From Caballeronia megalochromosomata (GTDB lineage: Bacteria; Pseudomonadota; Gammaproteobacteria; Burkholderiales; Burkholderiaceae): a DNA stretch of 64,000 nt. The position numbers and the translations under genes are program-made. Under the pieces are notes generated by a model that saw only the letters and a program-made list of their open reading frames with translations, made no database searches and was not told the DNA's origin. Below, piece after piece: positions 34,533-42,737 of the stretch. Location: positions 1 to 64,000 of the forward strand of contig LRBF01000275.1 in assembly GCA_001580565.1 (NCBI GenBank), written 5' to 3'. The number at the start of each line of letters is the position of its first letter. The first letter of the stretch is position 1.

Positions 34533-35573
34533 ATGACCGCCAAACTTTCCAACGTCTGGGGCGACGATTACCGGCGTTGGCTCGCCGATCTGAAACTACG
34601 CGTCGAGCGGGCGCGCCAGCGCGCCGCAGCCAGCGCGAACCGCGAACTGGTCACGTTGTATTGGCAGATCGGTCGCGACATTCTCGATCGCCAGCGACGA
34701 CAAGGCTGGGGCGCCGGCGTTATCGATCAGCTCGCGCGCGATCTGAAATCGGCGTTTCCGGACATGCGCGGCTTCTCGCCGCGTAATCTCAAGTACATGC
34801 GCGCACTGGCACAGGCCTGGCCGGAAGAGGAATTTGTGCAGCAGCCTGCTGCACAATTGCCGTGGTTCCATCTCTGCACGCTGCTGGACAAGCTGAAGAA
34901 TCCGGACGACCGGAGCTGGTACGCGGCAAAGGCGCTCGAGCACGGCTGGTCGCGTCAGGTTCTCGTGATGCAGATCGAAACCGCCGCGCACGCGCGCAAC
35001 GGCAGCGCCATCACGAATTTTGGCGAGCGGCTGCCGCCGCCGCAATCCGATCTGGCGCGCGACGCGCTGAAAGACCCCTATATCTTCGATTTCCTCGGAT
35101 TGACCGAAAACGCGCAGGAACGCGATATCGAACAGGCGCTGACGCGTCACATCACGCGGTTTCTGCTGGAACTGGGGGCGGGTTTCGCTTTTGTGGGCCG
35201 GCAATACCGGCTCGATGTGGGCGGCGACGAGTTCTTCATCGATTTGCTGTTCTACCACCTGAAACTGCGCTGCTACGTGGTGGTTGAACTGAAAACGACG
35301 CCGTTCAAGCCGGAATACGCGGGTCAGCTCAATTTCTACCTGTCCGCCGTGGATGCGCAACTCAAGGCACCCGAAGATCAGCCGACGATCGGGCTCTTGC
35401 TGTGCAAGGAGAAGAACCGGCTCGTCGCCGAATATGCGCTGCGAGGCGTCGCCAAGCCGATCGGCGTGGCCGAATATCAGCTGCTTCGCGAAGTCCCGGC
35501 GTCGCTGGAGACCACGCTGCCGTCCATCGACCGGATCGAGGCCGAATTGCGCGATATGCCGGACGAGCGTTAG
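34533..35573 (+). CDS. YhcG/DUF1016-family PDDEXK nuclease
   Basis: The 346-residue protein has the N-terminal helical DUF1016 domain (ELVTLYWQIGRDILDRQ, GFSPRNLKYMRALAQAWP) and a C-terminal PD-(D/E)XK nuclease domain. The catalytic residues fall in GGDEFFIDLLFYH and VVVELKTTPFKPEYAGQLNF (Asp, Glu-x-Lys, Gln). The fold is intact. Family members are scattered, horizontally moving genes often linked to restriction or phage-defence islands; the exact target is unknown. It stands alone, flanked by non-coding DNA. Confidence 0.88.
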   Translation: MTAKLSNVWGDDYRRWLADLKLRVERARQRAAASANRELVTLYWQIGRDILDRQRRQGWGAGVIDQLARDLKSAFPDMRGFSPRNLKYMRALAQAWPEEEFVQQPAAQLPWFHLCTLLDKLKNPDDRSWYAAKALEHGWSRQVLVMQIETAAHARNGSAITNFGERLPPPQSDLARDALKDPYIFDFLGLTENAQERDIEQALTRHITRFLLELGAGFAFVGRQYRLDVGGDEFFIDLLFYHLKLRCYVVVELKTTPFKPEYAGQLNFYLSAVDAQLKAPEDQPTIGLLLCKEKNRLVAEYALRGVAKPIGVAEYQLLREVPASLETTLPSIDRIEAELRDMPDER

Positions 35574-35602
35574 CGCGGGGAGCGGGAAAAAAGCCAAAAA
35601 AA

Positions 35603-35627
35603 AAGCCCGCTTCAGTTGAGCGGGCTT
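35603..35627 (-). terminator. Terminator for the leftward cytochrome/sorbosone operon
   Basis: AAGCCCGCT (35603-35611) and AGCGGGCTT (35619-35627) form a 9-bp stem with a 7-base loop. The long A-run to its left reads as a T-run on the minus strand, so it ends leftward transcription. It is about 130 bases past the cytochrome gene. It could also slow rightward transcription from the nuclease gene. Confidence 0.8.
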
Positions 35628-35759
35628 GAATCCACATCGGTTGAGACATGGAGGAGACAGGTGTAAGTATAAACCCTTAAGCCTGCGCGTCAATACCTAA
35701 ATCAAAAAAAATCGCAATCGGGTGTGTACCGCAGCAAATTTGCAACGTCCTGTCGCGGC

Positions 35760-36077
35760 TCACTGCTTGCCGAGGCTGTGGTAATACGCCGCCAGATTGG
35801 CGACATCCGCGTCCGACAAGGTTTTCGCCATCATCGACATCATCTCGTTCTTGCGCTCGCCCGAGCGGAAATCGTTGAGTGCCTTCACGAGATATTCCTC
35901 CGTCTGCCCGGCGAGATTGGGCGCTTCCGGCAGTTTCGACATGCCGTCGATGCCGTGACACGCCGCACATGCCGTAGCCTTCGCGCGCCCGGCTTTCACG
36001 TCGCCGGCGGCGAACGAAGTGTGCGATACCGTCGCGAGCACGCCCGCAAGCATCGCCGCCAGACATGCGATCCTCAT
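35760..36077 (-). CDS. Periplasmic c-type cytochrome
   Basis: The 105-residue protein has a signal peptide (MRIACLAAMLAGVLATVSHT, cleavage near SFA-AG). One haem-binding CAACH lies at 37-41, and the Met ligand is in NEMMSMM near residue 80. The size and pattern are those of a class I cytochrome c (cytochrome c-553 type). Its start overlaps the upstream sorbosone-dehydrogenase-like gene by four bases (ATGA), so it probably accepts that enzyme's electrons. Confidence 0.92.
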   Translation of the reverse strand: MRIACLAAMLAGVLATVSHTSFAAGDVKAGRAKATACAACHGIDGMSKLPEAPNLAGQTEEYLVKALNDFRSGERKNEMMSMMAKTLSDADVANLAAYYHSLGKQ

Positions 36078-37342
36078 TTGGCCCCCGTATACGAGATGCG
36101 GTAGATCGCGCCCGCGTAGTCGTCCGAGACGAGGAGCGAGCCGTCCTGCAGCGTCTGCACGTCGACCGGACGGCCCATGTACTCGCCGCTCGGCGTGAGC
36201 CAGCCTTCCGCGAAGACTTCGGCCGTGCCCGCTGTGCCGTCGTCCTTGATCGGGATGAACATGAGGCGCGCGCCGATCGGTGTCGTGCGGTTCCACGAGC
36301 CGTGTTCCGCGTCGAAGATGCCGCCCTGATATTTCTGCGGGAACATCTTGCCGTTGTAAAACGACATGCCGAGATCGGCGGCGTGCGCGACGAACTCGAC
36401 CTGCGGGAACACCACACCCGCCGGCGGATTCTGGTCCTTGTAATCGACCGTGCGCACCTTGCCGCCGCCGTACCACGGGAAGCCGAAATTCTCGCCAGCC
36501 TTGGTCGCGTGATTCAGTTCGCCGGGCGGAACGTCGTCGCCCATGCCGTCGACCTGGTTATCGGTGAACCAGAGCGTCTTGTCTTTTGGATTGAAATCGA
36601 GGCCGACCGAATTGCGCACGCCGTGCGCATACACTTCGCGGTTCTTGCCGTCCTGATCCAGCCGGATGATGCCGGCGAGCCCGTTGCGGTCGAGTTCCGC
36701 GAGTTTGTCCTTCGGTGGCACATTCCACGGCTGGCCGAGCGCCACATACAGTTTCTTGTCCGGCCCGATGCGGCAATAGCGCGCGCCGTGATTGAAGCTT
36801 TCGAATTGCGTCGGAATCAGCTTGCCCTGCGGCACGACGACCGCCGCCGCGACATCCGGTCCGCCTTCACCGAAGAACTGCGCCGCCGGAAAGGCGAGCA
36901 CACGATTCTGCTCGACCACGTAAAGCACGCCGTCCGGCGAAAAGCACACGCCATTCGGCACCTTGAACGTCACCGACGACGCGAACTGCACGACATCGCT
37001 CGCGAAGCGCTGCTTGGTCCGGTCGGTCACCTGCCACACGCGATTCTTGCGCGTGCCGACGAAGACCACGCCCGTCGAAGGCTCGATCGCCATCGCGCGG
37101 GCTTCGGGCACGATCGCATACAGCTCGATCTTGAAGCCCGGCGGCAGTTTGATCTGTTCGAGATTCTTGCGCAGCGCGTCGGCCGTCTGGCCGGCTTGCG
37201 GGATGGTTTCCGGCGGCGTGGCATTGCCCGTCTGACGGAAGTTCGAAAGCGTGTTGACGTTGTCCTGCGCGGCGTTCGCGTACGGCAGGCAGGCGAACAT
37301 GGCACCGACGGCCAACGGCACAAGCTTGAGCGTTGCGTTCAT
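36074..37342 (-). CDS. PQQ-dependent sugar (sorbosone-type) dehydrogenase
   Basis: The 422-residue periplasmic protein has its start at 37342 with GGAG upstream and a signal peptide of about 24 residues ending near ANA-AQ. The sequence has the beta-propeller repeats of the glucose/sorbosone dehydrogenase family, such as GVVFVGTRKNRVW, PNGVCFSPDGVLYVVEQNR and YAHGVRNSVGLDFNP. The quinone cofactor is assumed from the family. Its stop codon overlaps the start of a cytochrome c gene. Substrate identity is unknown. Confidence 0.85.
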   Translation of the reverse strand: MNATLKLVPLAVGAMFACLPYANAAQDNVNTLSNFRQTGNATPPETIPQAGQTADALRKNLEQIKLPPGFKIELYAIVPEARAMAIEPSTGVVFVGTRKNRVWQVTDRTKQRFASDVVQFASSVTFKVPNGVCFSPDGVLYVVEQNRVLAFPAAQFFGEGGPDVAAAVVVPQGKLIPTQFESFNHGARYCRIGPDKKLYVALGQPWNVPPKDKLAELDRNGLAGIIRLDQDGKNREVYAHGVRNSVGLDFNPKDKTLWFTDNQVDGMGDDVPPGELNHATKAGENFGFPWYGGGKVRTVDYKDQNPPAGVVFPQVEFVAHAADLGMSFYNGKMFPQKYQGGIFDAEHGSWNRTTPIGARLMFIPIKDDGTAGTAEVFAEGWLTPSGEYMGRPVDVQTLQDGSLLVSDDYAGAIYRISYTGAK

Positions 37343-37574
37343 TGGGTTGTCTCCTGTTGTTGTCGACCGGAGCGGGCGTTTCAACGCCTCGTTCCGGTCT
37401 CATGCAAAGCACGACTTCTCGGAAAATTGCACTGAACAACACACGACTACTTTCGCCGCAGCGCGCAGCCCGGAAAGCAACCCGCGCAAACGTGAAACGA
37501 ATCTTAGGACAGAAAACGCGTATGTAAGGAGCGGACGATTAATTTTCGCGGCCACGCGCCGCGCGATGCGGCAT

Positions 37575-38330
37575 CTATTTCCTGCCGTCGAAGAGGAACA
37601 CGTCGGCGCGATTCGGGCTCGGCAGCGCCACGAGCAGACGCGGGCCGTCGAGCACCGCGTTACCGGTCACGGTCGTGTCGGGAAGCGGGCAGGGCGCGGG
37701 GCCGAACGTGACCGAGACGTCGTATGCGTTCGCGCCTTCGTGCGGCGCCGCCGTGCCCTTGAAGATGCAGCCGGAGTTCGTCGTGCCGGCCAGATAGCCG
37801 TCGCCCGCGACCGTGATGCGCGTTTGCGTCGTTCCGCCCAGCGCCATGCCGCGCCCGCTATAAAGGCCGCCCAGATTGGCGCGGCTTGGCGTGATGTCGA
37901 GCATCGATGCGGCGCTGCCGGAGAACGCGAGCCCTGCGCTGCCGTCCTTGTTCGCGACGGTTCCATCGACGGCCGGCGCGTGCGCGAAGCTGGCGCTGAA
38001 CACGGCGGGCGATGCGCTCGTCTTGCCAATCCGATAGTCGAACGCGGAATCGCTGGTGAAGCGCCCGTCGCCCGATTGCGCGCCGTTCTTCGCGACCGCG
38101 ACGCCCGCGAGCCCCGTGTCGCCCGCGCCTCCGTAGAAGAGATACGCGGTGCCGTCGAAGAGCATGAGAAGCGTGGCTTCGGCGCTGCTGCCTTTGAGCG
38201 AGCCTTTGTAGACGCCGCCCGAAGGCAGTGTCGTCGTGACGGTGCCGGGCGGCGGGGTGTTCGGGCCGCCGCTGGAACACGCGGCGAGAGCGACGGCGCA
38301 AACCACGATGGAAATCGCGTTTCTTGTCAT
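37575..38330 (-). CDS. Lipoprotein of unknown function
   Basis: The 251-residue protein has a lipobox LAAC at about 15-18, followed by SSGGPN, and then a long Gly/Ser/Thr-rich beta-type sequence (YKGSLKGSS, YLFYGGAGDTGL, GLYSGRGMALGG). It may be a beta-barrel- or beta-sandwich-like surface lipoprotein. I do not recognise a family. It is upstream of the sorbosone dehydrogenase gene on the same strand, with a 232-base gap. Confidence 0.7.
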   Translation of the reverse strand: MTRNAISIVVCAVALAACSSGGPNTPPPGTVTTTLPSGGVYKGSLKGSSAEATLLMLFDGTAYLFYGGAGDTGLAGVAVAKNGAQSGDGRFTSDSAFDYRIGKTSASPAVFSASFAHAPAVDGTVANKDGSAGLAFSGSAASMLDITPSRANLGGLYSGRGMALGGTTQTRITVAGDGYLAGTTNSGCIFKGTAAPHEGANAYDVSVTFGPAPCPLPDTTVTGNAVLDGPRLLVALPSPNRADVFLFDGRK

Positions 38331-38510
38331 TCAGGACTCCGGTCGCAAGCGGTGAGCGTTCTGTATAAGCGCTTCAATCATGCAGGTCAAGCGCGCCGCG
38401 CATCCTCATTCAGACCTCATTCAGCCTATTTACGATGCTTGCCATGGCGACGCGACACACGAAACGCAAGCCGAATCCAACAAGACATCGTCCGATCTGA
38501 GGAGCAAAAC

Positions 38511-38987
38511 ATGAACAAGTCGACTATCGCGGTATGTGCATTGGCCGTGGCCTGCACGGTGGGGATGAGCGGTTGCGCATCGATGAGCAGTTCCGCCGAC
38601 GTCTACAACAGCACGCAGACCCAGCACGAAGAGACAGTGCGCATGGCGACGGTCGAAAGCGTGCGCGGCGTGACGATCGACAACAACAATGGCCAGTCGA
38701 TGCCGCTCGGCGCGCTCGGCGGCGGCCTGCTCGGCGCGGTCGCGGGCAGCGCGGTCGGCGGCGGACACGGCTCGCTGCTCGCCGGTGTGATCGGCGGTCT
38801 GGCGGGCGCTGTAGCGGGCGATCAGGTCCAGAACCATCTCGAAAGGCAGAAGGGCCTCGAGATCACGGTGCGTCTGGACAACGGCGATCTGCGCGCGATT
38901 ACCCAGGCTGCCGATGGCCAGATGTTCTATGCCGGCCAGCGCGTGCGGCTTCTCTCGAGCGGCGGCATCACGCGCGTGACGGCCTGA
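38511..38987 (+). CDS. Glycine-zipper 2TM outer-membrane lipoprotein (SlyB/Pcp-like)
   Basis: The 158-residue protein starts at 38511 after GAGGAGC. The lipobox is MSGC near residue 22. A glycine-zipper segment at about 66-105 (LGALGGGLLGAVAGSAVGGG) is the family hallmark, and a C-terminal soluble part with QAADGQMFYAGQRVRLL follows. Members strengthen the outer membrane under cation stress. It is monocistronic and divergent from the lipoprotein at 37.6 kb. Confidence 0.88.
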   Translation: MNKSTIAVCALAVACTVGMSGCASMSSSADVYNSTQTQHEETVRMATVESVRGVTIDNNNGQSMPLGALGGGLLGAVAGSAVGGGHGSLLAGVIGGLAGAVAGDQVQNHLERQKGLEITVRLDNGDLRAITQAADGQMFYAGQRVRLLSSGGITRVTA

Positions 38988-39054
38988 CACTCAGGCATCG
39001 ACGCGGCGGACATCGCGCTCCGCCGCTAGTGATGAAGATGCATACCGCGACGCA

Positions 39055-39456
39055 CTACTTCCGGCGATAAATCGACGCCTGCGTTCCGCTCTTCGCGCGG
39101 CCCCAGATCTCTTCGTCGGTGAGTTCCGTTTCGATCAGTTCGACAGGCGCTTCGCCGTCCTGAACCACTGCGACGCGAAAACCATCGATCGGCTCATACG
39201 GGCCGAGCAAAACCGTCTTGCCTTCGATCGCTTTCGTCAAGTCGCTGACTTTGAACGCGGCGTGCGGCACGGTGCGCATCAATTCGGGCAGCGTGCTGCC
39301 TTCCTCGAAACGGTGATATTGCACGCGCATGAGTTCGCAGTCGGCGTCGCTCGTATGCATGCGGAACTGCGCGCTGTAGCGTTCGCCCGCGCGCGGCTCC
39401 TGCGTCGGAATGCCCATGTGATGAAACTCGTAAGTGACGCCGTTTCGGGTGAACAT
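39055..39456 (-). CDS. VOC-like (glyoxalase/dioxygenase superfamily) protein
   Basis: The 133-residue protein has a beta-alpha-beta-beta-beta pattern: YEFHHMGIPT at the start with a possible metal-binding His, the segment VQYHRFEEGST, and PHAAFKVSDL followed by GKTVLLGPYEPIDGFRVAVV. This matches a vicinal-oxygen-chelate half-module. It has no signal peptide. A 55-codon reading frame lies just upstream on the same strand. The substrate is unknown. Confidence 0.65.
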   Translation of the reverse strand: MFTRNGVTYEFHHMGIPTQEPRAGERYSAQFRMHTSDADCELMRVQYHRFEEGSTLPELMRTVPHAAFKVSDLTKAIEGKTVLLGPYEPIDGFRVAVVQDGEAPVELIETELTDEEIWGRAKSGTQASIYRRK

Positions 39457-39477
39457 CGCGTGCTCCAGCGTTCGGAT

Positions 39478-39645
39478 TCAATACGCGCCGGCCATCGGCA
39501 AAAGCAGATAGGGCAGGAGGTCTTCGTAGCACATCGGCTCGGACGAGGCGGGCGTGTGCGCGCTCGCTTCTTCGTACGACGCGTCGCGCTCCGCTTCTCC
39601 GGCGATCAGCGATGCGGCGGCGATGGGCGTCGGTTCGATCTTCAT
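39478..39645 (-). CDS. Small acidic protein of 55 residues
   Basis: A 55-codon frame from the ATG at 39645 to TGA at 39478 has a very strong ribosome site (AGGAGGGAAAG). The product begins MKIEPTPIAAASLIAGEAER and ends LLPYLLLPMAGAY; it is acidic in the middle. It is 21 bases upstream of the VOC-like gene, so the two may be translated from one mRNA. No family was recognised. Confidence 0.55.
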   Translation of the reverse strand: MKIEPTPIAAASLIAGEAERDASYEEASAHTPASSEPMCYEDLLPYLLLPMAGAY

Positions 39646-39749
39646 CTTTCCCTCCTGTCCTGCAGTGTGTGAGGGAAGTTTGATCGGGCAGAATTAGAGC
39701 TTTGTGAGGGCGTAATTCCGCGACGACAGCCGCGCGTCGCCTTGCGGCA

Positions 39750-40157
39750 TCACGCGTCGCCGTTCAGCCAGTTTTCGACGCTCAGACCGGGATAGTTTTC
39801 GAAGTCCTTCACGTTGTTCGTCACGATCGGCACGCCCAGCGCGACCGCGTGAGCCGCGATCAGCTTGTCGAGCGCGCCCCTGTTGCGCTCGCGTGACGCG
39901 TGCCGGATCGGACCATAGGCGGCGGCTGCGTCCGCCCCGAACGGCGCGACTTCGATCAGTTCGACGAGCGACGCCAGATTGGCGCGCTCGCGAGCAGGCC
40001 GCGCGCTTATAGCGACACCGAATTGCAGTTCGGCGTACGTGATCGAGGACATGACCACGTCGCCGACGTAGCATTGCGCGAAGCGCCGGCCAACCTGTTC
40101 GGGTTGATGCTTCATAAGATAGATGCACATGTTGGTGTCGAGCAGATAGCGCGGCAT
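39750..40157 (-). CDS. vapC: VapC toxin, PIN-domain ribonuclease
   Basis: The 135-residue protein has the PIN signature YLLDTNMCIYLMK at the N-terminus with the first catalytic Asp, the Glu in ITYAELQFG, and C-terminal Asp residues in IVTNNVKDFENYPGL. These are the acidic residues that bind Mg2+ for RNA cleavage. The start shares one base with the vapB stop. It is the toxin of a type II toxin-antitoxin pair. Confidence 0.93.
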   Translation of the reverse strand: MPRYLLDTNMCIYLMKHQPEQVGRRFAQCYVGDVVMSSITYAELQFGVAISARPARERANLASLVELIEVAPFGADAAAAYGPIRHASRERNRGALDKLIAAHAVALGVPIVTNNVKDFENYPGLSVENWLNGDA

Positions 40158-40393
40158 CAGAAGAACTCCCGATCGTCTTGCTCCGGCTCGTTGCGTCCCG
40201 GCGCCATGAAATCGGAATCGAAGCGCGCGAAGCGGTCGAGCGCGCCGGCGAGCGAACGCCGCACCGGATGAATGCGCAATTCGTCGCCGACCCGCTCGAT
40301 CTCGACTTCGGTCTCCGTATCCGGATACGCGAGCTCGGCGGGAATGCGGATCGCTTGCGAGTTGCCGTTGCGGAAAATTCGGGTGATGGGCAT
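40157..40393 (-). CDS. vapB: VapB antitoxin with AbrB-type DNA-binding domain
   Basis: The 78-residue antitoxin starts at 40393. The N-terminal half (RIFRNGNSQAIRIPAELAYP) is the AbrB/SpoVT swapped-hairpin DNA-binding domain typical of VapB. The C-terminal, acidic and flexible tail wraps VapC. The complex would autorepress at the GTGTGTAC repeats just upstream. Confidence 0.93.
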   Translation of the reverse strand: MPITRIFRNGNSQAIRIPAELAYPDTETEVEIERVGDELRIHPVRRSLAGALDRFARFDSDFMAPGRNEPEQDDREFF

Positions 40394-40404
40394 GATGACT
40401 TCCT

Positions 40405-40424
40405 GTGTGTACCTACGTGTGTAC
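40405..40424. promoter_or_regulatory. Direct repeats before vapBC, candidate autoregulatory site
   Basis: GTGTGTAC occurs at 40405-40412 and 40417-40424, starting 12 bases apart and ending about 12 bases before the vapB ATG on the minus strand. It would be bound by VapBC for autorepression. Confidence 0.5.
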
Positions 40425-40551
40425 TCTAGCAGAAGTCCATTGCCACGGTGCATTTTCAACATGTGCTTTTCTCCTAAATTCAGACCATCAGGGTTCCTGA
40501 CGGTGACAGCCTCATGCTGCCCGTCGAACACGCATCTGAACAGGTGGCCAT

Positions 40552-41766
40552 TTGGCTAACGCTCGCGCCTCGCCGAAACGCCGGATCATCGTCTTCGGCG
40601 CATTCGACCGCCACAACTTCGGCGACATGCTGTTCGCGCATGTCGTCGCGCGCCTGCTTGCGGAGCGTCGTCCAGCGTTCGAGCCGATATTCGCCGGATG
40701 CGGGCAGCGAGACTTGCGCGCGCACGGAGGTCACGATGTCGCCGCGCTCCCGCAACTGGCCGGGCGCTGGCGCGACGAACCCATCGCGCTGATTCACGCG
40801 GGCGGCGAACTGCTGAGCTGCGACGCATGGGAAGCCGCTGTGATGCTGAAGCAGCCCGACGAAGTGCAAGCCTGCATCGCCCGCTACGGCTCGCGCGCGC
40901 AAGACCGCAGCGCGTGGGCGCGCGCCGAGCTCGGAACGGCTGCGCTCGCGCCGTACGTCATCGGCCGCGAGAAGTTTGCGCAGGCGGCGTCGGTCTGCTT
41001 CAACGCGATCGGCGGCGCAACGCTCGACACCCGCGAAGCCGCGTTGCGCGAGGAAGTGCTGACCCGGCTTCGATCGGGAGACTACGCCAGCGTGCGGGAC
41101 ACGCAAACGCAAGCCGCCCTGAAGCGCGCGGGCATCGACGCGCCACTCGTCCCGGATCCGGCGTCGATGGTTGCCGAACTCTTCGACGAACGCATCCGGA
41201 CGCATTCGGATGCACGCCACGCGTTTGCCCGCGGCTATCTGGCGGTTCAGTTCAGCGCGGATTTCGGCGATGACGCCACGCTCGCGCACATCGCGCATCA
41301 ACTGGACCGGCTCTGCGAAACGACGGGTCTGGGCATCGTGCTGTTTCGCGCGGGCGCGGCACCGTGGCACGACGACATCGCGGTCTACGCGCGCACGGCC
41401 GCACGCATGCGCCGCGCGGCCGTGCGCATCTTCGAGTCACTGAACGTCTGGGACATTTGCGCGCTGATCGCGAAGAGCGAGGGTTTCGCGGGCAGCAGCC
41501 TGCACGGCCGGATCGTCGCGATGGCTTACGGCTTGCCGCGCATCAATTTTCAGCGCGCCGACGCGGACGCCGCCAGGCAGCGCGCGTATGCGTCGACATG
41601 GGATATCGCCGATGCGCCGGGCGTCGTGCCCATCGCGCACATCCACGCGGCCATGCATGAAGCGCTGGCGATGGACCGCCGCGCGCTCCACGAAAAGGCC
41701 CTGGCGCTGGCGAAGGCGCATCGCGCGGGATTCGGGCCGATTGCGCAGTGCGCGTTCGGATCATGA
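40552..41766 (+). CDS. Polysaccharide pyruvyl transferase family protein
   Basis: The 404-residue protein begins at TTG (40552), with AGGTGG four bases upstream; the first in-frame ATG would drop 25 residues including the conserved start. The N-terminal beta-alpha segment (RRIIVFGAFDRHNFGDMLFA) and the C-terminal GSSLHGRIVAMAYGLPRI are the classic CsaB/pyruvyl-transferase signatures. Members add ketal pyruvate to polysaccharides. No other polysaccharide genes are nearby. Its 3' end overlaps the convergent LysR gene by six bases. Confidence 0.82.
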   Translation: MANARASPKRRIIVFGAFDRHNFGDMLFAHVVARLLAERRPAFEPIFAGCGQRDLRAHGGHDVAALPQLAGRWRDEPIALIHAGGELLSCDAWEAAVMLKQPDEVQACIARYGSRAQDRSAWARAELGTAALAPYVIGREKFAQAASVCFNAIGGATLDTREAALREEVLTRLRSGDYASVRDTQTQAALKRAGIDAPLVPDPASMVAELFDERIRTHSDARHAFARGYLAVQFSADFGDDATLAHIAHQLDRLCETTGLGIVLFRAGAAPWHDDIAVYARTAARMRRAAVRIFESLNVWDICALIAKSEGFAGSSLHGRIVAMAYGLPRINFQRADADAARQRAYASTWDIADAPGVVPIAHIHAAMHEALAMDRRALHEKALALAKAHRAGFGPIAQCAFGS

Positions 41767-42642
41767 AGCCGCGAATCCCAGATAGGCCTTGACCGCCGCC
41801 GCGCGCTCGAAGCGCCGGAACACCATCGCCACTTCGGACGGCACCGCTTTCCCTGCGATCTCCCGATACGCCACGCCAGGCACCGTCACGCACTGAGCGA
41901 GCGAACGCGGCACGACGGCGACATCGCCGCCCAGGGACACATGCGCGAGCACGTCGGCGAGCGTGCCCGGCTGCGCGACGATCCGCGCCGTGAAGCGCCC
42001 GCGCCGCGCGACTTCCAGCGTGCCGGATTCCTGCTCGGGCACGACGAACGACTGATCGCGCAGTTGCGCCGGCGCGATGACCTTCGACGCCGCCAGCGGC
42101 GAATCCGCTGGCAACGCGACGATGAACGCATCCCGATGCACCGTGCGCGCCTCGACGCCTTCCGGGCACGGCACCGGCGGCCGCACATAGGCGATGTCGA
42201 TGCGTCCTTCCATCAAGAGCGCGCCCGCGTCGCGCATCACGATTTCCTCGATGCCGATCTCGACCTGCGGATAACGTTCCCGAAAGCCGCGCACCGTCGC
42301 CTGCAGCACGCCCGAGTACACCGCCGATCCTACATAACCGATCACGATCTTTCCCAGCTCGCCGCGCTCCGCGAGCGCCGCGCGTTCGGCGCCGCGCGCG
42401 AGATGATCGAGCGCGCTGACCGCCTCGCCCAGATAGGCTTCGCCGGCCGCCGTCAGCGCGACCGAGCGCTTCGTCCGATGAAACAGCCGCACGCCGAGCA
42501 GCCGCTCGGCTTCCTGGATCTGCTTGGTCAGCGCGGGCGGCGCGATGCCGAGTTCTTCAGCCGCGCGCGCGAAATGCAGATGGCGCGCGACGCTGAGAAA
42601 CGAGCGCACATGACGCAATTCGACGGGCATGTCCGTATTCAA
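41761..42642 (-). CDS. LysR-family transcriptional regulator
   Basis: The 293-residue protein has the LysR helix-turn-helix (FARAAEELGIAPPALTKQIQ) followed by ERLLGVRLFHRTKRSVALT, and a two-lobed effector domain from about residue 95. It is divergent from an MFS transporter gene across 95 bases and probably controls it. The effector is unknown. Confidence 0.93.
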   Translation of the reverse strand: MNTDMPVELRHVRSFLSVARHLHFARAAEELGIAPPALTKQIQEAERLLGVRLFHRTKRSVALTAAGEAYLGEAVSALDHLARGAERAALAERGELGKIVIGYVGSAVYSGVLQATVRGFRERYPQVEIGIEEIVMRDAGALLMEGRIDIAYVRPPVPCPEGVEARTVHRDAFIVALPADSPLAASKVIAPAQLRDQSFVVPEQESGTLEVARRGRFTARIVAQPGTLADVLAHVSLGGDVAVVPRSLAQCVTVPGVAYREIAGKAVPSEVAMVFRRFERAAAVKAYLGFAAS

Positions 42643-42737
42643 GAATTCGATAATTATTTGACGATTCTATGCCAATGACAGGAAAGACAGACGCAACTAG
42701 CATCGTCTGACCGAATCGTCTTTTTGCGCATCGTCTC

